From assembly GCF_040581485.1 (NCBI RefSeq), contig NC_090135.1:7185001-7249000 (forward strand): DNA of 64,000 nucleotides. The letters are read 5' to 3'. The stretch's first letter is position 1. The number at the start of each line of letters is the position of its first letter. This document shows, piece after piece, positions 1 through 14,570 of the stretch. The notes under the pieces are model-generated. The model searched no databases. It worked only from the letters and a program-made list of their open reading frames with translations, and had not been told where the DNA came from. Both the position numbers and the translations under genes were made by a program. Source of the stretch: Linepithema humile (taxonomy: Eukaryota > Arthropoda > Insecta > Hymenoptera > Formicidae).

Positions 1-1513
1 GGGCTCGCCCCGATTTGACGAAAGTGCGACGAGAGGTGCGAAAGATAATTCGATTACCGCGAGATCCGTAGCTGTCGTTCGTTCGTGGGCCGCCACTTTG
101 TTGTTTACTTTGAGACTCCCCTGCCTGCTTAAAATGCATTGGCTCGTGCATGCCGCACCTATCGGACCGGCAACATTTGCTTTGCATAATTATGCGACCG
201 AAAATTGATTATGTCATTTCTCGCGATGCGCGACAGTAATCGTTATTTCGTTCTATTGGACACGTCGACATTAATTAGAGCTGCGCGCGCGAATCATCAA
301 CGATTACGCACCGCGGCGAACGTCATTTCGCGGATCGTTCTTCGATCGCGAAACGGACGGAAATTTGATAAAGAAAAATAACAACGGAATGTAGGGCAAA
401 CTGCGCACTTTTAACATTCCTATTGCGGTATATTGTTTTTTATTAGCAAACTGCTAATAAACTGCCAAAAAAAGCACCACAATTAAACAACAAAATCAAT
501 TTTAGAAAATGCCCGAAAAAATATACTATATTCATGTAAATAAAATGTTTGCATTTGCATTATACAGTTTGTCAATACTGTTAATATTGCTGGTGTATTT
601 TTTTGGAGAATGTTAAATATTTCAACACTTTTTAATTGAATTTGTGAAATAGTCATGTTTGCCCCCGCTATTCCTTTGTAATTGAAATGTAAAATCTAAA
701 ACTACCATCCGCAAGTATTTTAAAGAATTTTTGGGGTCAGCGTCAAAAGGGAGAATGGGTTTCGTTAGCAGATAGATAGATAAAACGTGCCGCATGCGTA
801 CGAAATAAAAATGAAAGATAAACTCGATCCGTTTGACAACACGCGCAAAAGAACGAGAACCATTTTCCGTCGCTTTTGTAACTTTTGTGTATTTTCGATA
901 CTTTCATCAGCGAAAATGTATCTAGATTTTATCCAATTTTGAAACCAGTGTAATTTTACACAATTTCTAAACTTATGTAATATTATATACAATTATTGGA
1001 CAAAAAAGAGTAAGCAGAAAATCGTTTCGTGTCAATTTTACCAACAATGGAAATTTCGGCTTCCGCTGTAACTTGCGGTTACCAAATTTGCAAACAGCGC
1101 TGTGAAATCGAAAGTTATCGTGTCGCTGGCATATTCCGCACTCGTCGTCTAGTGGCGAAAGCTATACAGTTTTACGAAACAAGGATTTTATACAGGCTAT
1201 GATACCGATTACGCTGTTCCATTTAGCAGGTATAAGCGTTAAAGCATTTACGATGTTTACGATAAACGTTCCTCTTTTACGATATCGCGAATTTCCGTGA
1301 AAGCCACGGTTTTTATATATAAAAAAAAGGGGGGAAAAAATAGGAAGGAAAAACCGCGCTGAAGAATAGCGTACTCGGGACGAAGCCGGGTGGGATACAG
1401 GACGAAGGTGCAGCGAGCGGCGCATAAACCGGATGTCCCGGGCTTCCACGGGCAGCGTAATATCGTAAAGCCGATTTCGCCGCCCGGCGAGGAAAAGGGC
1501 GGCAACGTCGGCG

Positions 1514-1514
<1 letters not shown>

Positions 1515-1544
<30 letters not shown>
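1515..1544. repeat. (CGG)n trinucleotide array
   Basis: About ten uninterrupted CGG units. It creates poly-Gly, poly-Ala or poly-Pro stretches in short open frames, which should not be taken as protein evidence. Confidence 0.9.
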
Positions 1545-2647
1545 AACGGTAAAGCCCTTCCATACGCGCGCGTTTGCCCGTGCGGATGTGTAAGTGGAAT
1601 AAATTTCGCGGCAACAATTCAACGACGATCCCCGCTCCAATCGGCGGCGGAATACGCGCGCGAGGGAGGTAGGATTCTTCGCCGGATGCGCGGCGGGGTC
1701 TCTGGGACCCAAACGACGCGATCCTTCCCGCTTTATCGGGGATCCCGGCTGGCTGATGGATTCCGGCCCCATTCGACTGTCGCGTTCTGCCCCAAATCTA
1801 TTCCGTTTTATTGCCCTTCTGATACATAAATTTTTATTCAATTTGATTTGCCGCCATTGCTATGGTAATAGGACGGAAAGGGGTGCTCTTCGCGCGCGAC
1901 TCCGCTGTCCCTCGAAGTCTCTTTCCTCCACCGCCCCCTCCGTCGCTCTTGGCCCTTCTCTCTTCTCACCGCCGCTTCCACGACCCACTTCCATCCTCTT
2001 CTCGGCTTCCGCGATCGACGATTACTCGAAAAAGGACATTTCGCGGCTTTCGCGCGCCCTAAACGCGCCATTACGGCGTCGTCGGCGACCCTCTCGTATT
2101 CCTAAAGATCTTGTTTTTTGCACATTAAGATCTTTCAGATTTACCAAGTATTTCGACCTTACAAATCGGTTTCTTCTTTTTTTGATATCCTTCCGCTTTT
2201 TATACTCTCAAGGAAAGAAAGTGCTTTTACTAAAAAAAAAATCTCTTAACCACGTTAACTATTTGCCGACTTTTTCTTGGTTAATAAAGAGAAGCATAAA
2301 TTTCTTACGCTTTTCTCTTCTCTTTTAAAACTACGTATCTCTATATTACGAAGTGCGGAAGAAATATTCGCATATCGCAAGGATCGTGCTGGTGCTTTAT
2401 CACACGGCGTGTATGAAAATGATCCGCTCGCCGAGCCACGATGAGATTCGTCGGCGGGCAAAAGAAAACGTTTCTCGCGCATCTGAAATCGGGACGCGTC
2501 TTCCCGGTTCGCCGACCGAGTCGTGCGGAATCGTGGAGTCTCGCGGAAGATCGAGTTTGGATCGGCGCCCGTGAAGATCCGTCGTCGTTTGGGAAAACGC
2601 CGGGTCCTTCGATTCTCACCGCTCGGAGGTGTCGGTGTTTATCAGGT

Positions 2648-2673
2648 CGCCGCCGCCGCCGCCGCCGCCGCCG
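2648..2673. repeat. (CGC)n trinucleotide array
   Basis: About nine CGC units without interruption. The overlapping frames give poly-Arg, poly-Ala or poly-Pro and are artefacts of the repeat. Confidence 0.9.
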
Positions 2674-4504
2674 TCGAAATTTTCGATATGCGATGCACGG
2701 AGAGCGACCCATCCCTGGCCAACTCGCACTCCTACATTGCCCTACAACCCTGACGCGCAGCACGTGACTCGCAGAGGCTCCCGGAAGGGCTGTAGTCGGA
2801 GGTGGCGAACGGCGGAGGGCGGTCGGAGGCGCGAGGGAGGCTGCGCGGCGCGGCACGTGACACACATATTGCCTACCTTTCGAGAATCTCGAGCCAAAAA
2901 GACCTCTCGCCGCGAGAAGGGGGAATATGATAGAAAAACTAATCTTGCAGATTAAATCTCTAATTCGCGCCCGCGGCCCGCTTGCGGCCGATCTCGACGG
3001 CCGATAAGACGGCGGTGCCCCGAACATTTATGGGAAAGGCCGCCCCTCTTTATCCCGCAGCCGCCGCGAATCAGTCAGCTTATTCTCGCCGAGGAGAGGA
3101 AAAGGAAAATAGAATAAAATGGAATAAGTATATTATATTCCGGGATTTCTAAAGAAACAATGAGAGGAAGAAGGTAGAGAAAAGAGTTTCAGGTGCGCGT
3201 TATATAAAAGTATGAAATGCATAAAAGAATAAATATGGAAGGAAGAATAAATATCTCTCTCAGCAATCTTCATTTTACTTACAGATTTTTCAACTACTCG
3301 GTAGTCGGCTTTATCTCGGTTAAAATTTATTTGTTCCGCTACAATAATTTTGGAGATACAAATTGTTGCAAGATCTTTCCCGAGTTGTTCTGTGTTTCTT
3401 AGACGAAACTCAATGTCAATATAGATGAAACGCTAAAACATTTTGAAAAATAGTCGTTGATGCACCGCGCGAGACCGCGAAGCGATAAATTTACGAGAAA
3501 AATAGTAACCGAGTATTGACGTCCCGTGAAAATTCGTCAGGGACGAGAAACATCGAATGGGAGGAAGGTAATCGAGTTTGCTTGTTCGATGAATCTATTT
3601 TTTCGCGGCGGTGCGTCGGGTGGAAACTTGCTTTCCGATTAATCAACGTGTCATGGTGTATCTCTCCGCGGTTGCCTTACGTCCTCGCGCCTTCGAGTAT
3701 GTAGTCGCTAACTTTATTCCATTAATATCGGCCGCCGCAGTTGACGCGCGGCTTTTTAGCGCGCACGAAACTTGGCGCGAAATAATTATTCTCGCGTTGC
3801 TTTAACGCGCCGCAAAACACTGACGGCTTTTTGATAAAACGCCGCTAAAAAGCTCTTCGGTAACAATACGCTTTGCCGCCTCCGATCTAAACGTTATTTA
3901 TTTAAGCCGACGTGAGTGTGAAAAATATTTTTCAGCAATTAAACGCCGCGAGAGAATAATTTGCCGCTTTATCGAATTAAATCCGAGCGTATTCCGCGAC
4001 ACACGTACATTTAAGAGGATTGTGTGATTGTGCGCTGAGGCGCGCCTTAATACGCTAACATTCCTTACGTTTCTGGAACGTATTTCATTGTGTTGTCCAA
4101 GTTAGGAGTCGCCCGACCGAGTCACCGCGTATATTTATACTACGCTACGTGTTAATGCAAATACTGTCTCTGTACCGTCGGCTGATTGTTTCCGAACAAG
4201 CGTAGTTGTCCCGCCGTAACTTTTGATTACAAGTTCCAACGTCTGAATAATAGAAAATAAAATCTTCTTTGGTGTCGTCAAGGAACACAGGATGGGAGAT
4301 CCAAAATCGCCGACAAGACCGGAAGGTATTGAGCGAGTTTACGGTTTAAATATTGAGGACCGGACCAGAGATTTGACGAGCTATAATTTAATCCTCCTCA
4401 TAATGTCGTATCCTATTAACGGCGCGGAGAGAGTCTGGCGATGTATACTCGAGATGAATTCGCCGCGCGCGATTTACATGAGAATATGAAATATGCATTC
4501 TTGA

Positions 4505-4536
4505 CTCTCTCTCTCTCTCTCTCTCTCCTCTCTCAC
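4505..4536. repeat. (CT)n microsatellite
   Basis: A dinucleotide CT run with one small break near its 3' end, in noncoding DNA. Confidence 0.9.
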
Positions 4537-7175
4537 TTCATGATTAAAATATCGCGTCTTACTGCTTCCCAACGGGCGAAATAATTTTCCGAGTATTTCG
4601 ACCGAACTTAATGCTCAGCGCAGCTTAGCATGTAGGCAATCCATAAATACAAACTATGTTTCCATAAAAACTTTAGTTTCTTTTTTGTTTGCGAGAACAT
4701 TTGAACGCAATTTATGCTTCAGCGAGAGAGATTTCTTTTCTTTTTGTTCTTAATTTCAAAACGATTTTAAAGATTTAAATCGTGTGCTTGGATCACGGTG
4801 GAAGAAACTTTTGCGCATGTGGGCGTTAAATTTTGCAAAAGAAATGTGTTGAAGTCATATCTTGGAAAAGTGGACAGATTTCAAGATACTTTTATGGAAT
4901 TTTCGTGCTACGAATTAAATCCCGTGGTGAAAATTAGAGCTCTTACCGCGCCCGCCGCGGCGCTGCACTTTAATATCGCGAAACACCGCGCGAAATGGCT
5001 AGTTTACGTCAGTCCGTTAAAGGAACTAATTGCACGCCTAAATGTACAAAAGTTCCCTAATTAAGCGGGGCCATTGTTGCGGCGAGTCATTATCGCGATA
5101 TTAGTAAAAAATTCGAGAACTCTAACTTGCGTTATGCGCAAAGCGCCGGCGGAGAGTATTATACCGCTATACCGGATTTAATGCGGAGCGCTCGTTGTCA
5201 GCCGAGTATTTCGAGAGGTTTCCCAGGCTACAATTTCGCACCGTATTAACCCCAGAGCAGCGGCCGCTATAAAGGGTGTTTCGTATAAAGTTTGTATTAA
5301 AATTCAGAATTGTGTTTCACGACAAATCCGCGTGTAGCGCGCATTAACTTTTTCCTTTCGATAAATTACGGAAACTAAATTGGCGCGAATAAGTTCTTAC
5401 TTCTCAATCAATCAGTCGCGAGAAGAATCGGGAGAATCGCTACAAAATGAATGGTGGAATGCGCGCGAGAAAATTGTCGCGATAAAATCGCGCGCGGCGT
5501 GAAGAATTTATCACGTCATTTTTTTTTCGCCCGCGCGAAGACGGGCTTGAAAGAGAGCGAACGTATCGCTCGATGCACGGTGAGACGTGCGAAAGATTCG
5601 CGCCGCTATTTGTTACCGGATACATCGATTACAAAGGCCAAGCGTGATAAAATATGAATCGCGGTCGAAGGCTGCACGAGCGAGCGGGCGAGGGTGGGAA
5701 TATAAGATTCATAACGGGCCGCCGTCATTGATCCTTATGCGTCCTTATAATTCATCGAAATCCATTCGGAGCACCGTGAGATATTACAGCGGATAAAAAC
5801 GAAGGAAAAAAGATAGCAGCGGTGGAAATCATAAGCAGTGCTTATCTTGATCTTAAAACAAGCGAAAATTGCATGTAATTAAAAATTTTGTGACTTGTGA
5901 ATTGCGAAAAAAAAAAATACCTATACAATAACAGCAATAATTTGGAGAGGTTTTTTTTTTTATATATGGATTTAAGATTCATCGAATTATGTCGAAACGT
6001 AGCGACAAGTAGGATATTCGTTCATAGGATATCCAGTTCAGCACAATAAAGTGGCTTACATTGTAATACAGATCGCTTCCACACTTGAAGATTCTATTTT
6101 TCAAAATATCGAATAAATCGGATTTGCGAGTAACAATAGATATTGAATTTCGGGAGGAGATTGCGCTGCGACAAAAGCGGCGTTAAACACTTCTCATACC
6201 TATACCGTTGAAATTCTGAAAAGATTTACAAAACAGTTAAACAAAAGACGATAAGACGGTGGACAAATGTACAACGCGAGAGAAATTCAGGGAAATCCCG
6301 ACGACGGGGAGGAGGATCGTCTTTTCTTCCGCGAGGGGGGGGGGGGAGGAGGAGGATGCGGTGAGGCCGAGAGGATGGGCGATCCCCGCGCCCGGGCCAA
6401 GACAATTCAATAAGCCCGGCGGAGTGTGGATTTTTCTGATTAGCCGGCAAAGTTGGACGGGCGGTTGTGCGTGATCGTCCTGCCGAAACGGCGACGGCCG
6501 CCGCCGCAGAAAGGGCCGTGCTTATTTTAAAAGTTCAAACGCGCGCCCCGAGCCGCTCGGCTATTCGCGTCATGCTCCGAGAAGTGCACTCAACGCCTCC
6601 GACCCGGAAGGCCGAGTTTCAATCGGTGTCGAAGCGCCGCTTCGTGAGGCGCTTACATTCTTCACCATCGCGCGGTTCCGAACGAGCTATCGAACGATTT
6701 AATCGCTGTCTCCTTCTTCAGCGGCATATCGTGAAATCTCTATAGCGCATCGGCGAGAGAAGGTGTTAATTAATTTTGCTCGAAAATCAATTATAGCGTT
6801 ATACGAGAATGAGTCTTCGGGATTTTTGCGCCCTCTTTTATCTCATGGATTTTTTTTAAATTTGGAATTAATTGAATTATTTCTGAACTGCGGGGGCCAC
6901 GGCTCTCTTCCGGCGAGTAATCAGGATAGCTTTCTGGCTGCCCGACGCGACGAGATATATCGAAGAATCCAGCGAGGATAGCTAAAAAGAGAAAAGCTCG
7001 AGAGTTAGGCGCCGGCTCGGCTCCAAGAAACTAGGAAAGCTGACGTTTCGCTTACGTGCGGAAACTGGCAAGCGCGCGGATATATTCTCTCGTCTAGATG
7101 GATTTATCGAGCGAGCATCGAGAGCCCCCATTGAAAACGACGAAAATTGGACGGACGTATATACGCGGGGAAAGA

Positions 7176-7178
<3 letters not shown>

Positions 7179-7209
<31 letters not shown>
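7179..7209. repeat. (AG)n microsatellite
   Basis: About fifteen AG units, preceded by an impure purine stretch. The three overlapping minus-strand frames with Ser-Leu runs are repeat artefacts. Confidence 0.9.
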
Positions 7210-7212
<3 letters not shown>

Positions 7213-7758
7213 ACGATGGACATCGCGCACGTCGCGCGCGGGATGCATCTCGCGTTTTGCGATGTCGCGATGGGCGCCCTTTTTCCCGAAATGCGCGCAA
7301 GGTAATCTCGGCTCCGTGACTCAATCTGGAGATCGTCCTTTCGGTGAATTTGATAAACGAACACCGTCGCAGATGACTTTTCCCGCGCAAATCCGGGAAT
7401 GCTGTCCGGCCCGAAGCAGCGTCGGTTGAATTTGCAAGGACGATATTAGGCCAGCTGCGATATTTTAACGCCAACGCTCGCGTGACAGCTTATCGCGGAG
7501 TGAAAGGATCGACTCTTAAAAAATTAGATTTATAATAAAACAGAATCCTGTCAATAATTTATGATAATTATGTATGTTGATTATTTTCAATTCAAAAATT
7601 CATTTAGCATATTGCGAAAAATTGTCGAAGCATCCAAACCAGTTGCCAAAAATCCTTTTAAGATTCCTTTACAATAACTGCGAGCAAAATCTGAAGAGTT
7701 ACGACTTGCCACAAGATTTAGGAGCGGCGTCTAAAGATCTCGTAAATGGCCATTCGAG

Positions 7759-7760
<2 letters not shown>

Positions 7761-7816
<56 letters not shown>
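7761..7816. repeat. Long perfect (AG)n microsatellite
   Basis: About 28 uninterrupted AG units, the longest perfect dinucleotide array in the window and a likely polymorphic locus. Confidence 0.95.
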
Positions 7817-7821
<5 letters not shown>

Positions 7822-10800
7822 GGCGAACTTGTTCACAGAATGGAACATGTCGATATCGAAATTCGGTTAACTACCAGCGTCCGCGAACGGCAGACAACGA
7901 CCGCCGACAAGACAGGGAACGCTGACAATTAATAGGAGGTGGGACTTAATTAGTACAATCTCAGCGGCGTCCACTCCACCATCGTTTCTCGTTGCGTCCC
8001 TAAATACCTCCTGTTACGGGAGACTCGTGGGAATAAGATAATGTCCTCCCGGAAACTCGACTAAGCGCGACCCCAACGAAGCCGCATACGAGCCTAGGTA
8101 GCGCTCAAGCGACATCTCACACTTTCCCGGAAACGCGCCGGATTTTTTTAATGCGATATCTTAGTTTCTCCGCAGCTGTTTTGAGCGAAGTCGATTTTTC
8201 GATGAAAAAATACACATTGAGAATGAAATGTAAATTTCACTGCAATATCAAGCATTGATGTTCGATAAGCTGATTTCTGTTAGCGCGAACCTAAATTGCC
8301 GAAATTAAATCGCGACGGAGCCGGGCGCGAGAACTCGCGCGCTCCATGTTGCCGCGTTCGTGTTGCATTAATATTCGCGCGGAGAAAACAACGTCGCCGC
8401 GCTATCTCTTTTTATGGACCTCGAGCGTGAATTCTTTTCTCGCGCTAATTGAACCAGTTTGATAAGGTGTCGCGTAGCAGAGCCTTCCTGCAGTCTGGCT
8501 GCATCGCGCGAACGCGTAACGGCCGCTATTCCAATCGTCATAAATTGTCGCGGTGAACGTGACGATCGTACCGAGCAGCCAATACCCCGGCGCGATTCTG
8601 TCATTCGACCCTCGTAGCCACCGTCACCAGGCGCGCTACGTAACCCACGGGCCCCTCCCCCCCTCCCCCTCTTCCTCCCCCCTGCCTTCTCCCGGGGCTT
8701 TTGACCACCGATTCGTCTCTGCCATACTGCGTTTATCGACCCGCCGAAAACGTGCCAAGGTTGCATCCAAGCTATCCGTGATTATCCGTGAGGCGTCGCG
8801 TGATCCGAAAACCCTCGCCGCGACTTCCCAACCCTCGAACAGCCCGATGACGTCTTTTGGGGATGACGGCGGGCCGAAGTTCGGGCTTCTCGAGCACATC
8901 AATCTCTCCTTACATAATGATTGCACAAGAAGTTGTATAATTTCCTTCCGAAGTTGAAAATCTCGCCGCGGAAGGCTTTCGGCCCTTCAATTGGCCTTTA
9001 AATCAGTCGGGGAGTCTGCAAATAAGGGGGATGAGATATTTTTCAGCGGGATTTCAGCGTGATTAGTAGATCTCGTTTAAGCGACGCTGCGTTATTATTC
9101 ATCGCGATTAGCATAATCAGGTGGGCCGTGTAGCGCGCACGACAAATAGACAAAACGCGACGGGCGATGCCAATTAGCAGGTGCCGACGTTAATGCAAAT
9201 GGTGGTATTAGTCGATAATACCGTGGGTGGAGGGGGCGGGGGGGGAGGAGGGGTAATATTATTATTTCACGGCAATAATATCAACGTAATTCATTCGGCT
9301 TAATCAAGAGCATTACTGCCGCGAGAAGCGCAAACCTATTTTACCGTCGATAAATTCGCGCCCACCTATTCAAACATAACGTGCCACGTGGCAAATCCCG
9401 AGTCAAATCTCGAAATTGTTCGCCAAAATTTGCGAAGCCGAATGTCACACAAAGTTCAACGCAATAATCGGCGTGATGAAAAGATATTAAATACAATCGC
9501 AAAGATATTGCGTATAAAATTATGTACGAAGCAACAGTCGGATTTAATTTCTAATTCTAATTTCTAGGATAAATATAATATCTATGATAACTAAGTTTAA
9601 CAATAACGAAATTGTGTTCGCACATCTCTCTTACAATCACTATTCGGAATGGTGTTTCTCGTTTTCTGCGCTGAAAAATAACGGGGGAATCTGTGACAAA
9701 TTTAGCTCGAAGGCTAACGTAACTTGCACATTCACCTAATCGCATTACTCGCTAGCGCTTATCGCCGAACGTAATCGATCGCGCCGAGTGTCACTGACGT
9801 CACTGGTTGATCATCATTACCGCCGACACTGAATCCTTTACGAGGCACCAAAACCAGATACCGCGCGCGTGCAAAGATTGCACCTGCAGCCGCAGCCTAC
9901 GTCACCGATCACCGTCGCGCCTGCCAACGAGCGTGCAACGTAACACCGGTCGCCGGCCCGTGGCCACCGGAAATAGACTCTGTAACCGGAGAACTTATTT
10001 CTGGAAACATGGCGGCGGTCGTGCGTGGGTCCTATTTCGGGCTCGAAAACAGCGTTCAGCCGTTTCCTCTCACACGTCCTCCTCTTCTCTCGCCCGTCCG
10101 CTTCCTTCCGCGTCTTCCCCGTCGCTGCAATTAAAATCGAGCAATTGAAAATCTGGCGAACAAAAATTCCAGTCCGCGAGTGCGAGACGCAATTTTTCAA
10201 AGGGGATACAAACTAGGGGGGGAGGGGGGAGAGCCGTCGGGGCTCGACGATAACGGAGAGACAACGGGTCTTGTCATCGCGCTAAGTACGATGGAGAGCT
10301 CGTCTCGAGGGGCTAATAAAAGTGGTGACCACATGCGGCACTAAAGCCATAAATAGAGGCCGCGGCGAGAGGACCATATGTACAGTGGAATGATGCCACA
10401 CCGTCCGTTACGCGAAAGCGATCTATTTCTGGCGGCTGGTCGCTGCCGAAAACCCAGCGACTACATCGCGGAGAAGACGCAGGGCTCGCGATCGCAACCG
10501 ATTCGTCGTCGATTTCTGCAGCACTGTCGCGAGTTTTTCCCCGACTTTATCCCTCCACTCCGCCCTCATCTTCGAGCGCGACGAGTCTCCGTCTCCTTAT
10601 CGTCTCGACGATGATTCCGGGAAGTTCCACGGGGTGGGGGAGGGGGGAGAGAGAGATTTCGATTCCAGCGACGTCCTTCGCTTCGCAACGACTTACCAGG
10701 GCGCAGCTCCATACTTCTTTACATTCCATACGTCACATTCACTATGGGAAGTAAGGAAGCACGGAACGGTCGCCCGGTGGCTGGCAAATCCAGATCGCCC

Positions 10801-13800
10801 GACTTCCGTTCTGCGCAACCCAAGTCTCCGGTCTCCCTTCTTCAGTTCGACGCCGCGATCTCGCTGTTTGCGCCGCGGTTACGTAATCCATTATGATCTT
10901 GGGGGAAAAAAAACCCCTGAGATACTTGGCCGGCGAGGAGGAGCAGCCAACGGGACGCGCTTAGTGCCGCTCCGCTCTGAAAGATTCTCGCGACGCAACA
11001 CCCGGCGGCGTTGTCACCGGATTTATACCGGACGGAATCCTGGATCGGCGCTGATCGTCGTGGGAGAGCCTCCGGTCCCGGCTTCCTCGAGGTTTTTCGA
11101 ATCCTGCCAACCCGGGTGACCGCTTCGGACTGAATGCTGCCGATGCCTCGAGCACAGTCGCTTCGGAACGAGCCCTCTAAAAATGGCTGCACAGATCCCA
11201 TTGGCCTCTCCTCTCTGAGGAGCCCGACACCCCCCTCGTCGTCGTCGTCGTGTGCACATGTAAGCTTACACTCGGTACGACTACCACGCGCCGGCACGGC
11301 GCGGCTCGGCCTCTCGGCTTCTCGGCTCCCTCGCGTAGCGCCTCGCCGCGCCAAATTTGTCTTTACCCGAAAATAGTCAGTCCCACGGCTGCCACCACAT
11401 GGCGCGACTATTCCTGGCCCAGACTCGAGTGATAACTTACCCAGGCCTCTCTGTCTCGCTCTCCTCTCCTCCCTCCCCCCCTTCCTCATGTCTTCTTCTT
11501 CTTCGTGTCTTCTTCTCGGCTGTCTTCTGCTTCGTACAAAGGCGTGCATGCAACCTTTCGTATCTCCTGGCAGACACAAACCGAAAGTGTCATTCAGGCT
11601 GAAATTGTATAAGCTTTGTTGGATAAAAGCGTCCCCGGTATCGATAACTTTGTAGGATTTCTTATTAATTCTGCGGAATATTCAATAAAATTAAAAATCC
11701 TTATAAAAGAGTATATTATAAAATCTTTAGTGAAATTAAAAATGCTTGCATGGAGACTCTCTCTATTAATATCATGTAATTAATTAAAAATTAAATATCC
11801 TCGCAAGAGGCCATTCCGTCTATAAATTTCTCTTTGATGATGATCGCGTTATTACTCGATATTTTTTCTAGTTCGCGACCCAATATTTTTATCTCATATC
11901 GTAATCCGAGATTTGATATAAGAAAAGTTGCAGCGGCAAGAAAAAGTTTCGAGAGACTCTACGTTCGGGAAATGCTCGTATTTTATCAATATTTTCGTGC
12001 AAGAAACAGCGCTATCTTGTCTTTGACGTCTAAAAACTTTCTTCGTCAGAAATAACGTTTTGATTATACTTGCAACCGTGTTGATGTCAGCCCTTCGACT
12101 TATCGTCACCGACCGCACTTTATTCTCATTTCCCATCGATTGGACTTTAAATCCAACGTAACGGTACGTCGCGATATTTCGAGGGTGGGACATTTGGCAG
12201 CTGCCATTGGCAGTCGAGCGGCTGTCTTGAAATTCCGGCGAGTATCGTCCGCCAGCGCCAGCGCGAAAACAAAATTGCACCGTTGTCGGCGTAAATTCTC
12301 GAGGTGACGGGCGGCCGATCGTTAACGCGATCGTTATCGGGCGGCGATCGACGCCGATGACAATGCATCCCACGCCGGCCCCGATGACGGCGGTGCGTTC
12401 GCCGGGCCCGTTCGCTCTCGCAGACATCGTTAACAATGATGATAAAGACAGCGTCGTAAACGCAGGACTGAGTTACACGGATCGTACGTCGCGGCATTAT
12501 TTATAGAAAGATATGCGGCGACGATAACGGCCGCTGGCGAGCGGCCAGCGCTTCTGCGATTCAGCAGCGCGCGGCGATTAATTTCAATTTTATACTTTAC
12601 GTCGCCGCGGATTACATCGCCGAATCGACCACGCGACTACCTTGCCATCGCGCGACTCGGGAATTATGCAAGTAATGATACCGCCCGCGTGTTACGGCGC
12701 GAATCCTTGGACGAAATTTCGAGTGAATCGCGTGGGAATTTGGATGACTCTCGTGAATGACGGCTCGAGTCGGCGCGAACTTGATCGCATTATTTCTGGA
12801 TTATCGCCTCCGTATCATTGCGATATGTTGCTGCAATCCCGCCAGGAATGCACTTAATGCGATACCGAAATACATCCTGATAAACAACCTCGTTGAATTG
12901 TTAATTCTCGGTGTCCAAGTGGCGTAAATCCAATATTTGCCACGCAACACGGCAGAGAAAAATGTGGCAATAATTTTTAGTTTTTTTCAATATATATATA
13001 TATATCTTTTTGAAATCCACGAATTTTTTCGTAACGTAAAAACATCTGAATAATTTTTCAACAAGCGTTTATTAAATGTTATTAAAAATGTAAAAATTTA
13101 CACTTGACAATTAGTAAAAGAATTTTTTTCATAAATCCTACGCTAAATCGGCGCGGATAACTTGGATTAAAGAGACCTTCTCACCTTGCCGGCACATTAC
13201 AACACACATTCCGCCTCCGTGCTTAACAGTCTGCGGAGGGGCCCGTAAATCCTCGTGCAAGTTGGACGTCCAACTTCTCTCGCGACATCAGCTGCCGACG
13301 CGTCTGTCAACGGCAGATACCCCCGGCGCGAATTCGGAATCCATTTTTCCCCGGGAAAAGTTTAACGGAGCGCCCCGGTGCTGCATATCTCGCACGTACG
13401 GTAAACTTGCGATGTCACTTTTACCGGACGACTTTTCCGAGATGAAGAACTTGGTCGCGACGCCCGACTACGGCGTCTAAAATTACTGGCAGCCGAAGAC
13501 GTTGCATCCGCGGAGTCGATGCGGTCCGGTGAGCCGTGCGAAACGAGTCTACGCGCTAATACCGTCCCTATTTTTGGCCACCGCCGTCGTCTTCGTCTTC
13601 GTCTTCGTCGTCGGCGTCGGCGTTAGCGTCGACATGACGGAGATGACTCTCCGAGCAGCAAAACGAGGCACAAACAGCCGAGCGCCAGCGGCTCCTTCCG
13701 ACCTTGCATCTGCGTTTTATTCAAAATAGACAATCCGTCGGAATGAATAGGCGTCGATTCCGGAATTCCACGTAAATGTGAGACTCGAAGATGCATTATT

Positions 13801-14532
13801 CAGAAATGATTTCGTTCCGCTTCCCCGGAATTATTCGGAAATGTTCTTATCTCCCTTTACGCTCTTGCGAAACATGTCTGTAATCTATTTTGAAGATTGG
13901 ATCGGACGTTAGCAGAGAGACATATTATCCCTTCGCTTTTACATAATATTATTTTAACTTTAACCCGAAGAATAAAACGGATAATGAAATCGTACAGATC
14001 TTGTGAAGGCTGTTGTTGAATAATTCATCATCTCCTAAATAACTTATCTTCCGGCGAACGAAATCTTATCCTACACGTCAATTTTAACTTCGCCATCTTT
14101 ATTCAAAGCTTATTAATTAAAATGCTTAACGTGAGACGAAATAAATTGGGGGAAAAAAAAAGAAGGAGGAGGGGTAGAGGGACATCTGATCGAAGTAAGG
14201 AAAAATCGACTTGAAATTTGTCAAGGAGCCCCTAACAAGGAAACGCCTCGACACTCGATATACCCTTTGCATCTATCGCCGAAATAATTTAATGATTTTA
14301 ACATCGCGGCACATCGCGCGGAATAATTAAAGAGAACGTCGTCCTCTCGTTTGCCGGGCAGAGGGACTGGGGGGGGGGGGAGCTTTCCCTTAGCAGAGGC
14401 GCCGCAGCCCCCCGCCGCTCGTGTATCGGGTTACGAGTTCGTCGTTGAAAATAGCCTTTACTCGCGTACTAATGGCGAAGACTCGAAGTAACCCCGGCTG
14501 AGATACACGAGCGAGATCGAGAGACCGCGACT

Positions 14533-14537
<5 letters not shown>

Positions 14538-14566
<29 letters not shown>
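14538..14566. repeat. (TC)n microsatellite
   Basis: About fourteen perfect TC units in noncoding sequence. Confidence 0.9.

Positions 14567-14570
<4 letters not shown>

Noticed and set aside
1257..1841. 194-codon minus-strand frame with a poly-Pro tract
   Set aside because: The proline run comes from the (CGG)n array; the rest has no family resemblance and opposing frames overlap.
7094..7474. Frames with long Ser-Leu runs
   Set aside because: They are direct translation of the (AG)n microsatellite in different frames.
8553..8957. 134-codon plus-strand frame
   Set aside because: Overlapping minus-strand frames of similar length and Ser/Pro/Arg-rich low-complexity content point to chance in GC-rich DNA.
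10842..11579. 245-codon minus-strand open frame
   Set aside because: It lies in a CpG-rich stretch where stops are rare, overlaps equally long frames on the other strand, is Arg/Gly/Glu-rich and has no recognisable domain.
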